From JAYPHU01 sp038127535 (GTDB lineage: Bacteria; Pseudomonadota; Alphaproteobacteria; Rhodospirillales; UBA2165), in assembly GCA_038127535.1 (NCBI GenBank), contig JAYPHU010000018.1:15016-79015 (forward strand): DNA of 64,000 bases. Direction: 5' to 3'. Below are positions 1 through 7,885 of the stretch, one piece after another. The notes below the pieces were generated by a model, which worked only from the letters and a program-made list of their open reading frames with translations, did not search any database and was not told where the DNA came from. Position 1 is the first letter of the stretch; each line of letters opens with the position of its first letter. The position numbers were made by a program, and so were the translations under genes.

Positions 1-483
1 TTGGTGGAAGATGACATGATTTCTACGGTCGCCGATGTCCGCGCCCGCGCTGGTGAATCCGGCTGTGAAATTATCCTGCCCACGGATGTGGTGATGGCGC
101 CCGGGTTCAAAGAAGGCGCGCAGGCTGAGACAACGGCCATTGATGCCGTGCCCGACGCCATGATGATCCTGGATGTCGGTCCCGTCAGCATTGCCCGGCT
201 GGGAGGCATCCTGGATACCTGCAAAACGGTCCTGTGGAACGGGCCGTTAGGCGCATTCGAGATCCAGCCCTTTGACGCCGGCACCATCGGCGCTGCGCAG
301 AAAGTCGCGCACCTGACACAAGAGAGGGGTCTTCTAAGTGTGGCCGGCGGAGGTGACACGGTTGCGGCGCTGGAAGCGGCCGGGGTGGCCGAACAGTTCT
401 CCTATGTGTCCATGGCCGGCGGCGCGTTTTTGGAATGGCTGGAAGGCCGGGTACTCCCCGGCGTCGCAGTCCTGCAGGATTGA
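1..483 (+). CDS. pgk: Phosphoglycerate kinase, C-terminal part (5' end outside window)
   Basis: Pgk transfers phosphate between 1,3-bisphosphoglycerate and ADP in cytoplasmic glycolysis or gluconeogenesis. The 160 visible residues are the C-terminal nucleotide-binding domain. Family motifs seen are LDVGPVSI, VLWNGPLGAFE, the glycine-rich SVAGGGDTVAAL loop and the terminal AGGAFLEWLEG. The family is about 390-400 residues, so roughly 60 percent of the gene lies left of the window and the real start is not visible. It ends with TGA and faces a convergent gene 35 bases further on. Identity is secure; nothing can be said about its promoter. Confidence 0.95.
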   Translation: MVEDDMISTVADVRARAGESGCEIILPTDVVMAPGFKEGAQAETTAIDAVPDAMMILDVGPVSIARLGGILDTCKTVLWNGPLGAFEIQPFDAGTIGAAQKVAHLTQERGLLSVAGGGDTVAALEAAGVAEQFSYVSMAGGAFLEWLEGRVLPGVAVLQD

Positions 484-518
484 TCGTTTTTAAGAGGACG
501 TGTTTGCGAGCAGTCGGG

Positions 519-2393
519 CTACTTCGAGTCCGCCTGACCGTCGGACTTAATCCGACCTAAAAGATCATCCAGCATGCCTCGCAGATCTTCCGACTGATGC
601 AGCAGGGCCGTCGCGGCTTTGATCGCCTCGTCAGATGCTTCGGCGGCAAACTGAACCGCGACGGTGTTGACCTCGGTCAGGGTCCGGCCAATTTGCTGGA
701 TCGCTTTGATCGCGCGCTTTGTACCCGACTGGATCATTTCGATCCGATCGCCCACTGATTGACCGACGGGCCGTTGCGGCGCGTCCTCGCCCATCCTTTT
801 TTCAGAGAGCAGAACCAGGTTCTCGGGGTCGTCCGGATTGTCATCGTCGGAGAGCGCAGTCTGTACCGCCAACAGGCTCATTTGATCAGAGATGCTGGCC
901 AACAGCAATTCGATCTCTTCTATTTTCTCCAGGGACTCGGATACGCCGGTGACTATAATATCCGCCCGCTCCGCGTCCCGCGCCGCATCCGAGGCGCTTT
1001 GACTGCTGGCTGAAACCAACTGACTAACATCGGAGAGCTTGCTTTTGGATTTCGGTTCCGGCGGCAGGGTCACCAGTTCCCGGCTCGGAGAATCGGGCAA
1101 AGGCAGTTTTGGCGGCGCTTCGGTCGGGGTTACCCCTTCATCCTCGTCGATGCGAATTTGCCGATCGGCGTTTTGCAGATTTGTCTCTCCGGCTTGCGCC
1201 ACCGCACCCTGTTCAGTTTTACCCTCAACCTGTTTCAGGTGGTTCTCCAGTTCCTCCCGGATGCGATCCGCCTGTATAATGTTTTCACGGAAATAGTTCA
1301 GGGCGTTTGCAAGATCGCCGGTTTCGTCTCGATTGCCCAGCACCGGAATGGACGCGAGGTTTTCGCCCCGCGCCATCCGATTGGCGGCGCCCGACAGAAG
1401 GGCGATGGGCGTCGCCATACTGCGGAGCATCATCGTGCCGACCAAGATCAGGGCAATCATCACCGCCGCGCCGCCTCCGGCCAAAATTCGGCGAGAGAAT
1501 ATATGAGAGTCGTCGGCCTTCTGTGTCATATTCCTGGCCAGCTCGTCGGAGAACTTTACCAGTGAGCCGAGGTTCGGGAGGAGATAGGCATTGATTTCGC
1601 TGATCTTCGAAATCTCCCTGGCCTGGGTCAGCCGGGTGCGGGCGAGTTGCTCGATATCGGTGGCATAGGAATTGATCGCCTCAGTCACTGAGAGCTTGGC
1701 CGCCGACGAGATATTCGTGGCGGAAAGAACCTGACGTAGCGCGGCAATCGCGACTTTGATGTTTTGCGGATCGTCTGGACTGACGCGGGACCGGAGCGCA
1801 TTCTCGATATCCCGGAGTTCAGTCGCTTGACGGATCAATCGCGCACTTCCGGTAGACGTGATTCTGTTTTCCAGCGCCGCGCCTGAAACCCGGGCGTTGC
1901 CAGCCAAACCGGAATTGGCGTCCGCGCCGAGAAGGGTTTGGATGCGAATTATGTTTTTAAAATGGGTGAAGTGCTGATCCAGCCCCTTCGTCAAATTGTC
2001 GATGGTGCGGATGCTGTTCCGGGCCAGGGGCCGGCCGCGCAGGTTTTTGAGCGCTGCCAGGGCCGCCTGATAATTGCGATCATATTCCTTTTCCAGCGCG
2101 TCACTCTGTTCTATCAGGAATCTGCGGCTGGATTGGGTGGCGCCGCGTGAGGCGCTGTCGACCCGGACGACCAATGCAGTGATGCGCTCCGCCGAGGCTA
2201 GACTGTTGATCGCCGTTGTTAGCCGTTGATCTGCCACGTAGAAAAGCGCGCCCATAGCGACGATAGCTAGCAAGCCCAAAAAGACGAACAGAGTAACTCT
2301 GGACGTCATCCGCATGCCTCCCATAAAGGTTCGCTGCGGCGGGGCGTCCCGCCGTTCAGAATAGGTTTGGTTGACCAGTTCTTCGGCCGCCAT
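519..2393 (-). CDS. HAMP-domain membrane protein resembling a methyl-accepting chemotaxis protein with a degenerate signalling tip
   Basis: A 624-residue inner-membrane sensor-like protein. Residues about 32-55 form a first membrane segment, then a helical periplasmic domain, a second membrane segment near 303-324 and a HAMP domain near 322-375. A long Pro/Lys/Asp-rich linker precedes a helical C-terminus. In it, ISDQMSLLAVQTAL (about 501-514) lines up with the chemoreceptor hairpin tip, but the usual Glu-Ala-Ala-Arg-Ala-Gly stretch is replaced by an acidic run, SDDDNPDDPEN. I chose the second ATG because GGGGAAAACAA precedes it; an upstream ATG at 2438 would add 15 residues. The sequence shows HAMP and helices; a chemotactic role is inference, and direct CheA coupling looks doubtful. 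Confidence 0.75.
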   Translation of the reverse strand: MAAEELVNQTYSERRDAPPQRTFMGGMRMTSRVTLFVFLGLLAIVAMGALFYVADQRLTTAINSLASAERITALVVRVDSASRGATQSSRRFLIEQSDALEKEYDRNYQAALAALKNLRGRPLARNSIRTIDNLTKGLDQHFTHFKNIIRIQTLLGADANSGLAGNARVSGAALENRITSTGSARLIRQATELRDIENALRSRVSPDDPQNIKVAIAALRQVLSATNISSAAKLSVTEAINSYATDIEQLARTRLTQAREISKISEINAYLLPNLGSLVKFSDELARNMTQKADDSHIFSRRILAGGGAAVMIALILVGTMMLRSMATPIALLSGAANRMARGENLASIPVLGNRDETGDLANALNYFRENIIQADRIREELENHLKQVEGKTEQGAVAQAGETNLQNADRQIRIDEDEGVTPTEAPPKLPLPDSPSRELVTLPPEPKSKSKLSDVSQLVSASSQSASDAARDAERADIIVTGVSESLEKIEEIELLLASISDQMSLLAVQTALSDDDNPDDPENLVLLSEKRMGEDAPQRPVGQSVGDRIEMIQSGTKRAIKAIQQIGRTLTEVNTVAVQFAAEASDEAIKAATALLHQSEDLRGMLDDLLGRIKSDGQADSK

Positions 2394-2636
2394 TTGTTTT
2401 CCCCGTGGTGAACGCCGGCCGCTGCAACCTGCGGCCATTACCGGGCCTCATAACACATTTTTGTCTTATTATGATGGACAAGTTATAACCGATCCTAGCG
2501 CCGGGTAAATGGCGAAGCGCGTGATCATACCCTCGTCGCCTCACGTGGAGGTGACTGGACGCATGGGGAAATCGGCGCTATCGTAAGAGAACCGCCGGAT
2601 CAGAATGCCCAGGCTTGTCCATTGAGGAGAATCCCG

Positions 2637-2878
2637 ATGGTTGATCTTGTCGGATCAGGCAGAGCCGTCCAGGCGGCGACCCAGGCCCTAAAATCAGCGT
2701 CGCAGTGGGATGTTCGTCTGTGCAAGGCATTGATCCCAATCAGGCCGGCCAGAGACCCGTGAATGCCTTCCAGACGGCCAGTGAGGCGTAGGCGCCTAAT
2801 CATAATACCGATCTCAAGGGCGAACGCCCGGAGAATACGGAGGTGCCGCGCGGCACCTACCTGGACGTTTCCGCCTAA
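2637..2878 (+). pseudogene. Decayed small gene (frameshift plus internal stop)
   Basis: A strong ribosome site (TTGAGGAGAATCCCG) precedes the ATG, and the first frame reads about 25 sensible residues (MVDLVGSGRAVQAATQALKS) before running to TGA at 2760. A second frame picks up near 2711 with GIDPNQAGQRPVNAFQTASE, hits TAG at 2789, then continues with NTDLKGERPENTEVPRG and ends YLDVSA at TAA. That ending resembles the end of the next gene (VPRGFYLNVRV). The simplest reading is one small gene broken by a frameshift and a stop codon. The N-terminus faintly recalls small YjfB-type motility-associated proteins, but I do not claim that family. Confidence 0.45.
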
Positions 2879-2957
2879 ACCTAATTTATCCAAATTTTTG
2901 ACTGAAATCGGCGTCCGACTCAGATTCCGTTAAGAATTGTCGTGCATCATATGCAGC

Positions 2958-3191
2958 ATGAACGATCAACTCGGCATCTCACAATCCCTGCCCGATGCTC
3001 TGCCAATAAGGAAGCAGGCATTGTCGGGCTATCAGGCGTCCCGCGAAGTGGAAAACCGGGCGCGGGTTTCCCGCCCCATGGAAGATCCGGAACTGCAGCG
3101 GGTGGCGGCCAAACTGGATCAGCGTCTGGCATCGGGCAAGCCGCTTCGCGATGATGTGCCGCGCGGGTTCTATCTGAACGTCCGGGTCTGA
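2958..3191 (+). CDS. Small conserved-looking protein of unknown function
   Basis: A 77-residue soluble, charged protein with no membrane segment or known domain. It ends DDVPRGFYLNVRV, matching the pattern EVPRGTYLDVSA at the end of the decayed gene just upstream, so the two look like tandem relatives. I start at the ATG reading MNDQLGISQ; a TTG seven codons earlier is possible. No clear Shine-Dalgarno sequence is visible. It converges on ftsY with 12 bases between the stops. Function unknown. Confidence 0.5.
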   Translation: MNDQLGISQSLPDALPIRKQALSGYQASREVENRARVSRPMEDPELQRVAAKLDQRLASGKPLRDDVPRGFYLNVRV

Positions 3192-3203
3192 ACCCTATTT
3201 AAT

Positions 3204-4127
3204 CTATTCCAATCCCATCAATGACCGGGCGAAGTCCTTGGCCTCGAAGGGCCGGAGGTCATCCGCCTGTTCGCCGACGCCGACGGCGTGCACCGGCAGA
3301 CCGAACTTCTCCGCCAGCGCCACGATGACCCCGCCCTTGGCGGAACCGTCTAGCTTGGTCACGACCAGTCCGCTGATATCGACCATCTCGGTGAAAACTT
3401 CTACCTGAGAGTGGGCGTTTTGGCCCACCGTGGCGTCCAGCACCAACACCCGGCTGTGGGGCGCCGTGTTATCCAGTTTTTGAATGACCCGAACGATCTT
3501 TTGAAGCTCGTCCATCAGTTCACGCTTGTTCTGCAGGCGCCCGGCCGTATCGATCAATAGAACATCCGCGCCGTCGGCCTTGGCTTGTTCCAGTGCATCA
3601 TAGGCGAGTCCCGCTGCGTCTGAGCCGGTGTCTCGGGCAATTACCTTGCAGCCCGTCCGTTCACCCCAAATTTTAAGCTGTTCTGCTGCCGCCGCCCGGA
3701 ACGTGTCGCCGGCGGCCAGCATGACGGACTTGCCTTGCTCTTTATATATGTGCGCCAATTTGCCAACCGTGGTTGTTTTGCCGCTGCCGTTCACCCCGCA
3801 CACCAAAACCACGTGCGGGTTGCCGGTACTTATGTCCAGGGGGCGGGCGACCGGATCGAGGATAGCGGCGATTTCGTCAGCAAGCGCACCCCGAACTTCC
3901 TCGCCGCTGACTTCTTTGCCGAAGCGGGTCTTGGCCAGTTCGCCGCTCAGCCGGGCCGCCGTCGATACGCCGAGATCGGAGGTGATGAGAATATCTTCCA
4001 GGTCCTGAAGCGTGTCGTCGTCCAGCTTGCGCTTTACCAGGAGGTCGTTAATGCCGCTGGTTAGGGATTGGGATGTCCGGCTCAACCCGGCGCGCAACCG
4101 GGACAGCCAACCGCCGCTTTCGATCAT
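3204..4127 (-). CDS. ftsY: Signal recognition particle receptor FtsY
   Basis: FtsY is the membrane-associated SRP receptor GTPase that docks Ffh-ribosome complexes at the Sec translocon. The 307 residues hold the NG domain: a helical N domain (about 1-95), the P-loop GVNGSGKTTT at 111-120, DTFRAAAAEQL, DTAGRL near 193 and TKLDGSAKGG near 257. The long acidic A domain of enterobacterial FtsY is absent, as in many alphaproteobacteria. The start ATG follows GAGGTCGGGGGC. It is last in a leftward dapF-mtaB-ftsY run, 24 bases after mtaB. Its partner gene ffh lies about 3.8 kb away on the other strand. Confidence 0.97.
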   Translation of the reverse strand: MIESGGWLSRLRAGLSRTSQSLTSGINDLLVKRKLDDDTLQDLEDILITSDLGVSTAARLSGELAKTRFGKEVSGEEVRGALADEIAAILDPVARPLDISTGNPHVVLVCGVNGSGKTTTVGKLAHIYKEQGKSVMLAAGDTFRAAAAEQLKIWGERTGCKVIARDTGSDAAGLAYDALEQAKADGADVLLIDTAGRLQNKRELMDELQKIVRVIQKLDNTAPHSRVLVLDATVGQNAHSQVEVFTEMVDISGLVVTKLDGSAKGGVIVALAEKFGLPVHAVGVGEQADDLRPFEAKDFARSLMGLE

Positions 4128-4151
4128 GCCCCCGACCTCATACCTGCACCC

Positions 4152-5402
4152 TCACGCCACCAGCGCGGCCGTTAGACCGGCGCCGGTGCGCCCGGTGATC
4201 TTTACCGGCAGAACGCTGCCCGGCGTAATCGGCGTTTCCAGTTGAACCGGTGCGTAGTGATCCGTGTGGCCTCTATTGTCCGCCTCGCTCAGCATGCGGG
4301 CGGTGGAGCCGATGAGCGTATCGAAATAAACGGATTTGGCCTGTTCCCCTCGTTCGCGCAGCCGCTTGGCTCGCTCTCGCCTGTCCTTGTCCGGCATTTG
4401 CGGCATTCTGGCTGCCGGGGTGCCGGGACGGGGAGAGTAGGGGAAGACATGAAGATATGTCAGCCCGGCCTCGTCCACCAGAACTAACGTGTCGCTGAAC
4501 ATCTCTTCGGTTTCGGTGGGAAAGCCGGTGATAATATCGGCGCCGAAGATCAGATCTGTCCGCGCCGTCCGCAGCCGGTCGCAAAGCTCAATGACGTCGC
4601 GGCGGTTATGGCGCCGCTTCATCCGCTTGAGGATCATGTCGCTGCCGGCTTGCACGCTAAGATGCAGGTGGGGCATCAATCGTTCGTCTTCGTTAATCAG
4701 CCGGATCAGGTCTTCATCCACCACCGCCGGATCAAGAGAGCTGAGCCGTAACCGCTCTAGACCGGAAACACTATTCAACAGCCGCCGGCAAAGCTCGCCC
4801 AGGCTGGGTTGGCCCGGCAGGTCGCTGCCGTAGGAACTGATATCCACGCCGGTCAGGACAAATTCGTTATAACCGGCGTCCACCAATTCCGACATCTGAT
4901 TGGCCAGAAATCCCATCGGCACAGACCGGCTGTTGCCGCGGCCGAAGGGGATGATGCAGAAGGTGCATCGGTGATCACAACCTTGCTGAATTTGCACAAA
5001 GGCGCGGGTGCGCGCATCGAAACCCTTGATCAGATGCCCGCTGGTCTCCGACGCCTGCATGATGTCGGAAATCAGAACTCCACCTTCCGCCGGCAGGTTG
5101 AGATAGCTCTCCGCCGACAGCTTTTCCTCATTGCCCAGGACAACATCGACCTCGTCCATGCCAGCAAACGCGTCGCCGTTCACTTGCGCCGCACAGCCGG
5201 TGACGATGATCCGGCTCTCCGGATTCTCCCGGTGCAGCTTGCGGATGGTTTGTCGCGCCTGGCGCTCCGCCTCGGAGGTGACCGCGCAGGTGTTGATGAT
5301 AATGGCGTCGTCTAGGCAGGCTGCTTCGGCATGAACCCGGATCACCTCGGATTCGAAGGCGTTCAGACGGCAGCCGAAAGTGACAATTTCAGGCTTGGTC
5401 AT
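4152..5402 (-). CDS. mtaB: tRNA t6A37 methylthiotransferase MtaB
   Basis: MtaB is a radical-SAM enzyme that converts t6A37 to ms2t6A in ANN-decoding tRNAs, using two iron-sulfur clusters. In 416 residues I see the N-terminal UPF0004 domain with Cys11, Cys39 and Cys70 (FGCRLN, NTCAVTS, VTGCAAQ), the radical-SAM motif GCDHRCTFC with Cys142, Cys146 and Cys149, and a C-terminal TRAM-like segment. The NTCAVTSEAERQ signature favours MtaB over MiaB or RimO. It sits between dapF (12 bases away) and ftsY, an order common in alphaproteobacteria, so the three are probably co-transcribed. Confidence 0.93.
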   Translation of the reverse strand: MTKPEIVTFGCRLNAFESEVIRVHAEAACLDDAIIINTCAVTSEAERQARQTIRKLHRENPESRIIVTGCAAQVNGDAFAGMDEVDVVLGNEEKLSAESYLNLPAEGGVLISDIMQASETSGHLIKGFDARTRAFVQIQQGCDHRCTFCIIPFGRGNSRSVPMGFLANQMSELVDAGYNEFVLTGVDISSYGSDLPGQPSLGELCRRLLNSVSGLERLRLSSLDPAVVDEDLIRLINEDERLMPHLHLSVQAGSDMILKRMKRRHNRRDVIELCDRLRTARTDLIFGADIITGFPTETEEMFSDTLVLVDEAGLTYLHVFPYSPRPGTPAARMPQMPDKDRRERAKRLRERGEQAKSVYFDTLIGSTARMLSEADNRGHTDHYAPVQLETPITPGSVLPVKITGRTGAGLTAALVA

Positions 5403-5414
5403 AGCCCCGCCGCC

Positions 5415-6236
5415 TTAGAGCGTCCAAGCGCCGGTAAAGCAGACAGCGGTCTCGCCGGTCATCAGCACGTGGCCATTTTCCTGCCACTCAATGTCAAGTA
5501 TCCCGCCATCCAATTCCACCGACGCCGTCCGGCCGGCAAGACCCCGCCGGTGGGCGGCGACCAAGGCGGCGCAGGCGCCGGTGCCGCAGGCCATGGTGAT
5601 GCCGGCGCCCCGTTCCCAAACCCTGACGCGCAGATCGTTTTCGCGGCGCACTTCGACGACCTCGACATTGGTGCATTCGGGATACAGCGGATGATGTTCC
5701 AGCTTGGGGCCGACGGCCGACAGAGCGATGGCGTCTGCATGCGGGACGAAAAAGACGGCGTGAGGGTTTCCCATGCTGACAGCGACGGGATCGGATAGAT
5801 CACCCTCGGTCATGTCCAGATGAAGCGTGTCGGTCTCGCCCGCCAGGGGAATATCCTGCCAATCCAATTTCGCCGGTCCCATATCAACAGTCACCAGGTT
5901 GCCACCGGTTCGTGTCGTCGCTAAAAGTCCGGCATTCGTTTGGATCACCGCTTGATCCTGACCCGTTTCCGCCATCACCATTGCGCCGATGCAGCGGGTG
6001 GCGTTGCCGCAGGCATCGACCTCGCCGCCGTCGGCATTACGGATACGCATAAAGATATCCGCGCCGGCGTCCGTGGCCGGCTCCAGCTGGATCAATTGAT
6101 CGCAGCCGATGCCCGTCCGCCGGTCGGCAATGGCGCGCGTTTGATCGGCGCTCAGCGTCAGCGGTTCGGCTCTGCTATCGAACACGACGAAGTCATTGCC
6201 GAGCCCGTGCATCTTGATGAAATTCAACGAGGTCAT
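5415..6236 (-). CDS. dapF: Diaminopimelate epimerase
   Basis: DapF interconverts LL- and meso-diaminopimelate, the last step before lysine and a source of peptidoglycan precursor. The 273-residue protein has the N-terminal MHGLGNDFVVFD signature and both catalytic cysteines: Cys76 in DACGNATRC and Cys217 in MACGTGAC. Length is normal for the family. It is probably the first gene of the dapF-mtaB-ftsY transcript; the start codon lies 48 bases downstream of the ferredoxin-like gene, so read-through from that gene is possible. Confidence 0.97.
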   Translation of the reverse strand: MTSLNFIKMHGLGNDFVVFDSRAEPLTLSADQTRAIADRRTGIGCDQLIQLEPATDAGADIFMRIRNADGGEVDACGNATRCIGAMVMAETGQDQAVIQTNAGLLATTRTGGNLVTVDMGPAKLDWQDIPLAGETDTLHLDMTEGDLSDPVAVSMGNPHAVFFVPHADAIALSAVGPKLEHHPLYPECTNVEVVEVRRENDLRVRVWERGAGITMACGTGACAALVAAHRRGLAGRTASVELDGGILDIEWQENGHVLMTGETAVCFTGAWTL

Positions 6237-6284
6237 GGCGGGTGCTATAGAGCCCCTCCGGCGGGATGTAAATGGGCTTGGCCC

Positions 6285-6956
6285 CTAACCGTTGTCCGGC
6301 CCAAAAGTTTTGAGGAAGGCGTTCATGTGATATCCCGCTTGGGCCGGCGTATAGAGATAGTCCTGTCCCAGAGGACAGGCGCGCCTGGCGGCGCATCCAT
6401 TGGACAAACAACTTGTTCCCTCTGGCCCGGCAAGAAAGCCGGCGCAGGCCGGGGCGTCATAATCGCCTGAGCCGACCGCATCCACGGGACACGTGTTTAG
6501 ACAAGGCCTGTCCAGACATGTCTCACACGGAGAATTCGCATCTTCGCTAGGTGGCACGTCAATCCGTTCGCCGAAGGCCAGCGCGCCGCGATAGGCGTGC
6601 CACAATCCATAGTCCGGATGAATAAGCGGGCCGATGGGGGAGGGGAACACAGGTTCCGCTTTCTGCGCCCATCTTAAAAATGGCAGGTACGGGGGACCGG
6701 TAAACGGAAACAGCACGTCCGCCTCCAGTTCCTTGGCGGCCTCGGTCAGAATTTCGCGCGACCAGTCCTCGATGGGATTGGCATTTGTCATATCCGCCTC
6801 CCGTTCGATGGCTCGCCAAAATTGCGGACCGGCATTACCGATCAATATCAGGGTGGAACATGGCACGGGTATGCCGTCGTCCTTGTCCGGATAAAAACCG
6901 CCTCGAACCATCAGGCCAGTCGAGGCGATCCGCTGTTCAATCTGTGGATAATCCAT
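6285..6956 (-). CDS. 4Fe-4S ferredoxin-domain protein (epoxyqueuosine-reductase-like iron-sulfur region)
   Basis: A 223-residue cytoplasmic protein. Its C-terminal third holds CETCLDRPCLNTCPVDAV (Cys144, 147, 152, 156) and a second Cys set (171, 183, 188, 194), the layout of a two-cluster ferredoxin domain as in the iron-sulfur half of QueG. The cobalamin-binding N-terminal half of QueG is not recognisable here. Similar stand-alone proteins occur in many alphaproteobacteria, usually annotated only as ferredoxin. It lies upstream of dapF in the same direction. An electron-transfer role is inferred from the clusters; the substrate is unknown. Confidence 0.75.
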   Translation of the reverse strand: MDYPQIEQRIASTGLMVRGGFYPDKDDGIPVPCSTLILIGNAGPQFWRAIEREADMTNANPIEDWSREILTEAAKELEADVLFPFTGPPYLPFLRWAQKAEPVFPSPIGPLIHPDYGLWHAYRGALAFGERIDVPPSEDANSPCETCLDRPCLNTCPVDAVGSGDYDAPACAGFLAGPEGTSCLSNGCAARRACPLGQDYLYTPAQAGYHMNAFLKTFGPDNG

Positions 6957-7084
6957 AACCGCATTCTACCCGGCGCGGGCCCACGCGGCTATGACGAGCC
7001 GATATTGCTCTGCTATTTGCCGTATTGGGCGAGGGATTTCATGAACTGCGCCAGCCGGCCCCGCACATTTTCATTCGTGATACG

Positions 7085-7438
7085 CTAAAAATTGTGCATC
7101 ATTTCGATGGCTTCCCGGGACGACATGGGATCATCTTCAAGCGGCACCTGGGGTAAATCTGACAGAACGCGCGGCTGGTCGGCGCCTGGCACCGCTTCCA
7201 CGCCGTCATAGAAGTATGAAATTTCGACACCCAAGGTCTTGGCGATTTTATACAAATTGCTGAGGCCGATCCGATTGGTGCCGTTTTCATACTTCTGTAC
7301 CTGCTGGAACGTGACGCCGACGGCCTCCCCCAGCTTGGTTTGGCTAATCCGTAATCCTACCCTACGGGTTCGGACGCGGGACCCAACATAGCGATCAATC
7401 GGATCCGGACCGTCATCCTTAATGGTGCGTCGTCTCAT
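7085..7438 (-). CDS. XRE-family helix-turn-helix transcriptional regulator
   Basis: A 117-residue DNA-binding protein. Residues about 14-72 form a Cro/C1-type HTH (VGSRVRTRRVGLRISQTKLG, then EAVGVTFQQVQKYENGTNRI and LYKIAKTLGVEISYFY). The C-terminus is short and acidic, with no sensing domain. This compact form is abundant in alphaproteobacterial chromosomes and is usually not phage-encoded. It is transcribed away from ffh. I see no clear operator, though the 450-base divergent gap would hold one. Target genes unknown. Confidence 0.88.
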   Translation of the reverse strand: MRRRTIKDDGPDPIDRYVGSRVRTRRVGLRISQTKLGEAVGVTFQQVQKYENGTNRIGLSNLYKIAKTLGVEISYFYDGVEAVPGADQPRVLSDLPQVPLEDDPMSSREAIEMMHNF

Positions 7439-7760
7439 TTTGGGTATTTCTTTCTATATATCGCCGACAGACAAACCGGGTATTCAATACCTTTTAGTAG
7501 TTTAACTTAACATAACTGCAACCGATAGTTACTAACTTTGGCAGTTTTACGGTTTCTAATTCGGCTCAGCGCCATCTTATGTTTTCCGTTCTTGCTGACC
7601 CCCTTGGAGAGCTCTCAATATCCTTAATACTCTATAAAATACTGAAAACATGTGTTTATTTTTAGGGCCCAGAAGATATTTCGTCTCTGAAACTTTCTGA
7701 CCAACGGTTCCCATCATGCAAGCAAACTCGGGAAACTACTCAAAACACCAATTGCCGTGG
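7439..7760. other. AT-rich divergent intergenic stretch, no gene seen
   Basis: The stretch between the XRE regulator and the ffh promoter is clearly more AT-rich than its surroundings and has stop codons in all frames. It should hold the leftward promoter of the regulator. I see no tRNA, no strong hairpin and no repeat. Confidence 0.4.
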
Positions 7761-7789
7761 TTGACACTACCCGTATTCGCCCCTACATT
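7761..7789 (+). promoter_or_regulatory. Sigma-70-type promoter for the ffh operon
   Basis: TTGACA at 7761-7766 is a perfect -35 box. TACATT at 7784-7789 follows after exactly 17 bases and matches TATAAT at four of six positions. Predicted transcription begins near 7796, about 90 bases before the ffh start codon. It is the best promoter match I found in the window. Confidence 0.65.
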
Positions 7790-7826
7790 TCGCGCCGAAT
7801 TTTAGACGTTCGGTAGCCCCGGGCGC

Positions 7827-7861
7827 CGCCAGTCCGCGAGTTTCGCGCACTGGCGTTTTTT
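7827..7861 (+). terminator. Intrinsic-terminator-like hairpin in the ffh leader (possible attenuator)
   Basis: CGCCAGT at 7827-7833 pairs with ACTGGCG at 7849-7855, with an inner CGCGA/TCGCG stem, and a run of six T follows at once. It lies about 30 bases after the predicted start of transcription and 24 bases before the ffh ATG. It could therefore end a tiny RNA or attenuate the ffh operon. Which applies is inference. Confidence 0.6.
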
Positions 7862-7885
7862 GCTTGTAAATGAAGTCTAGGCACC

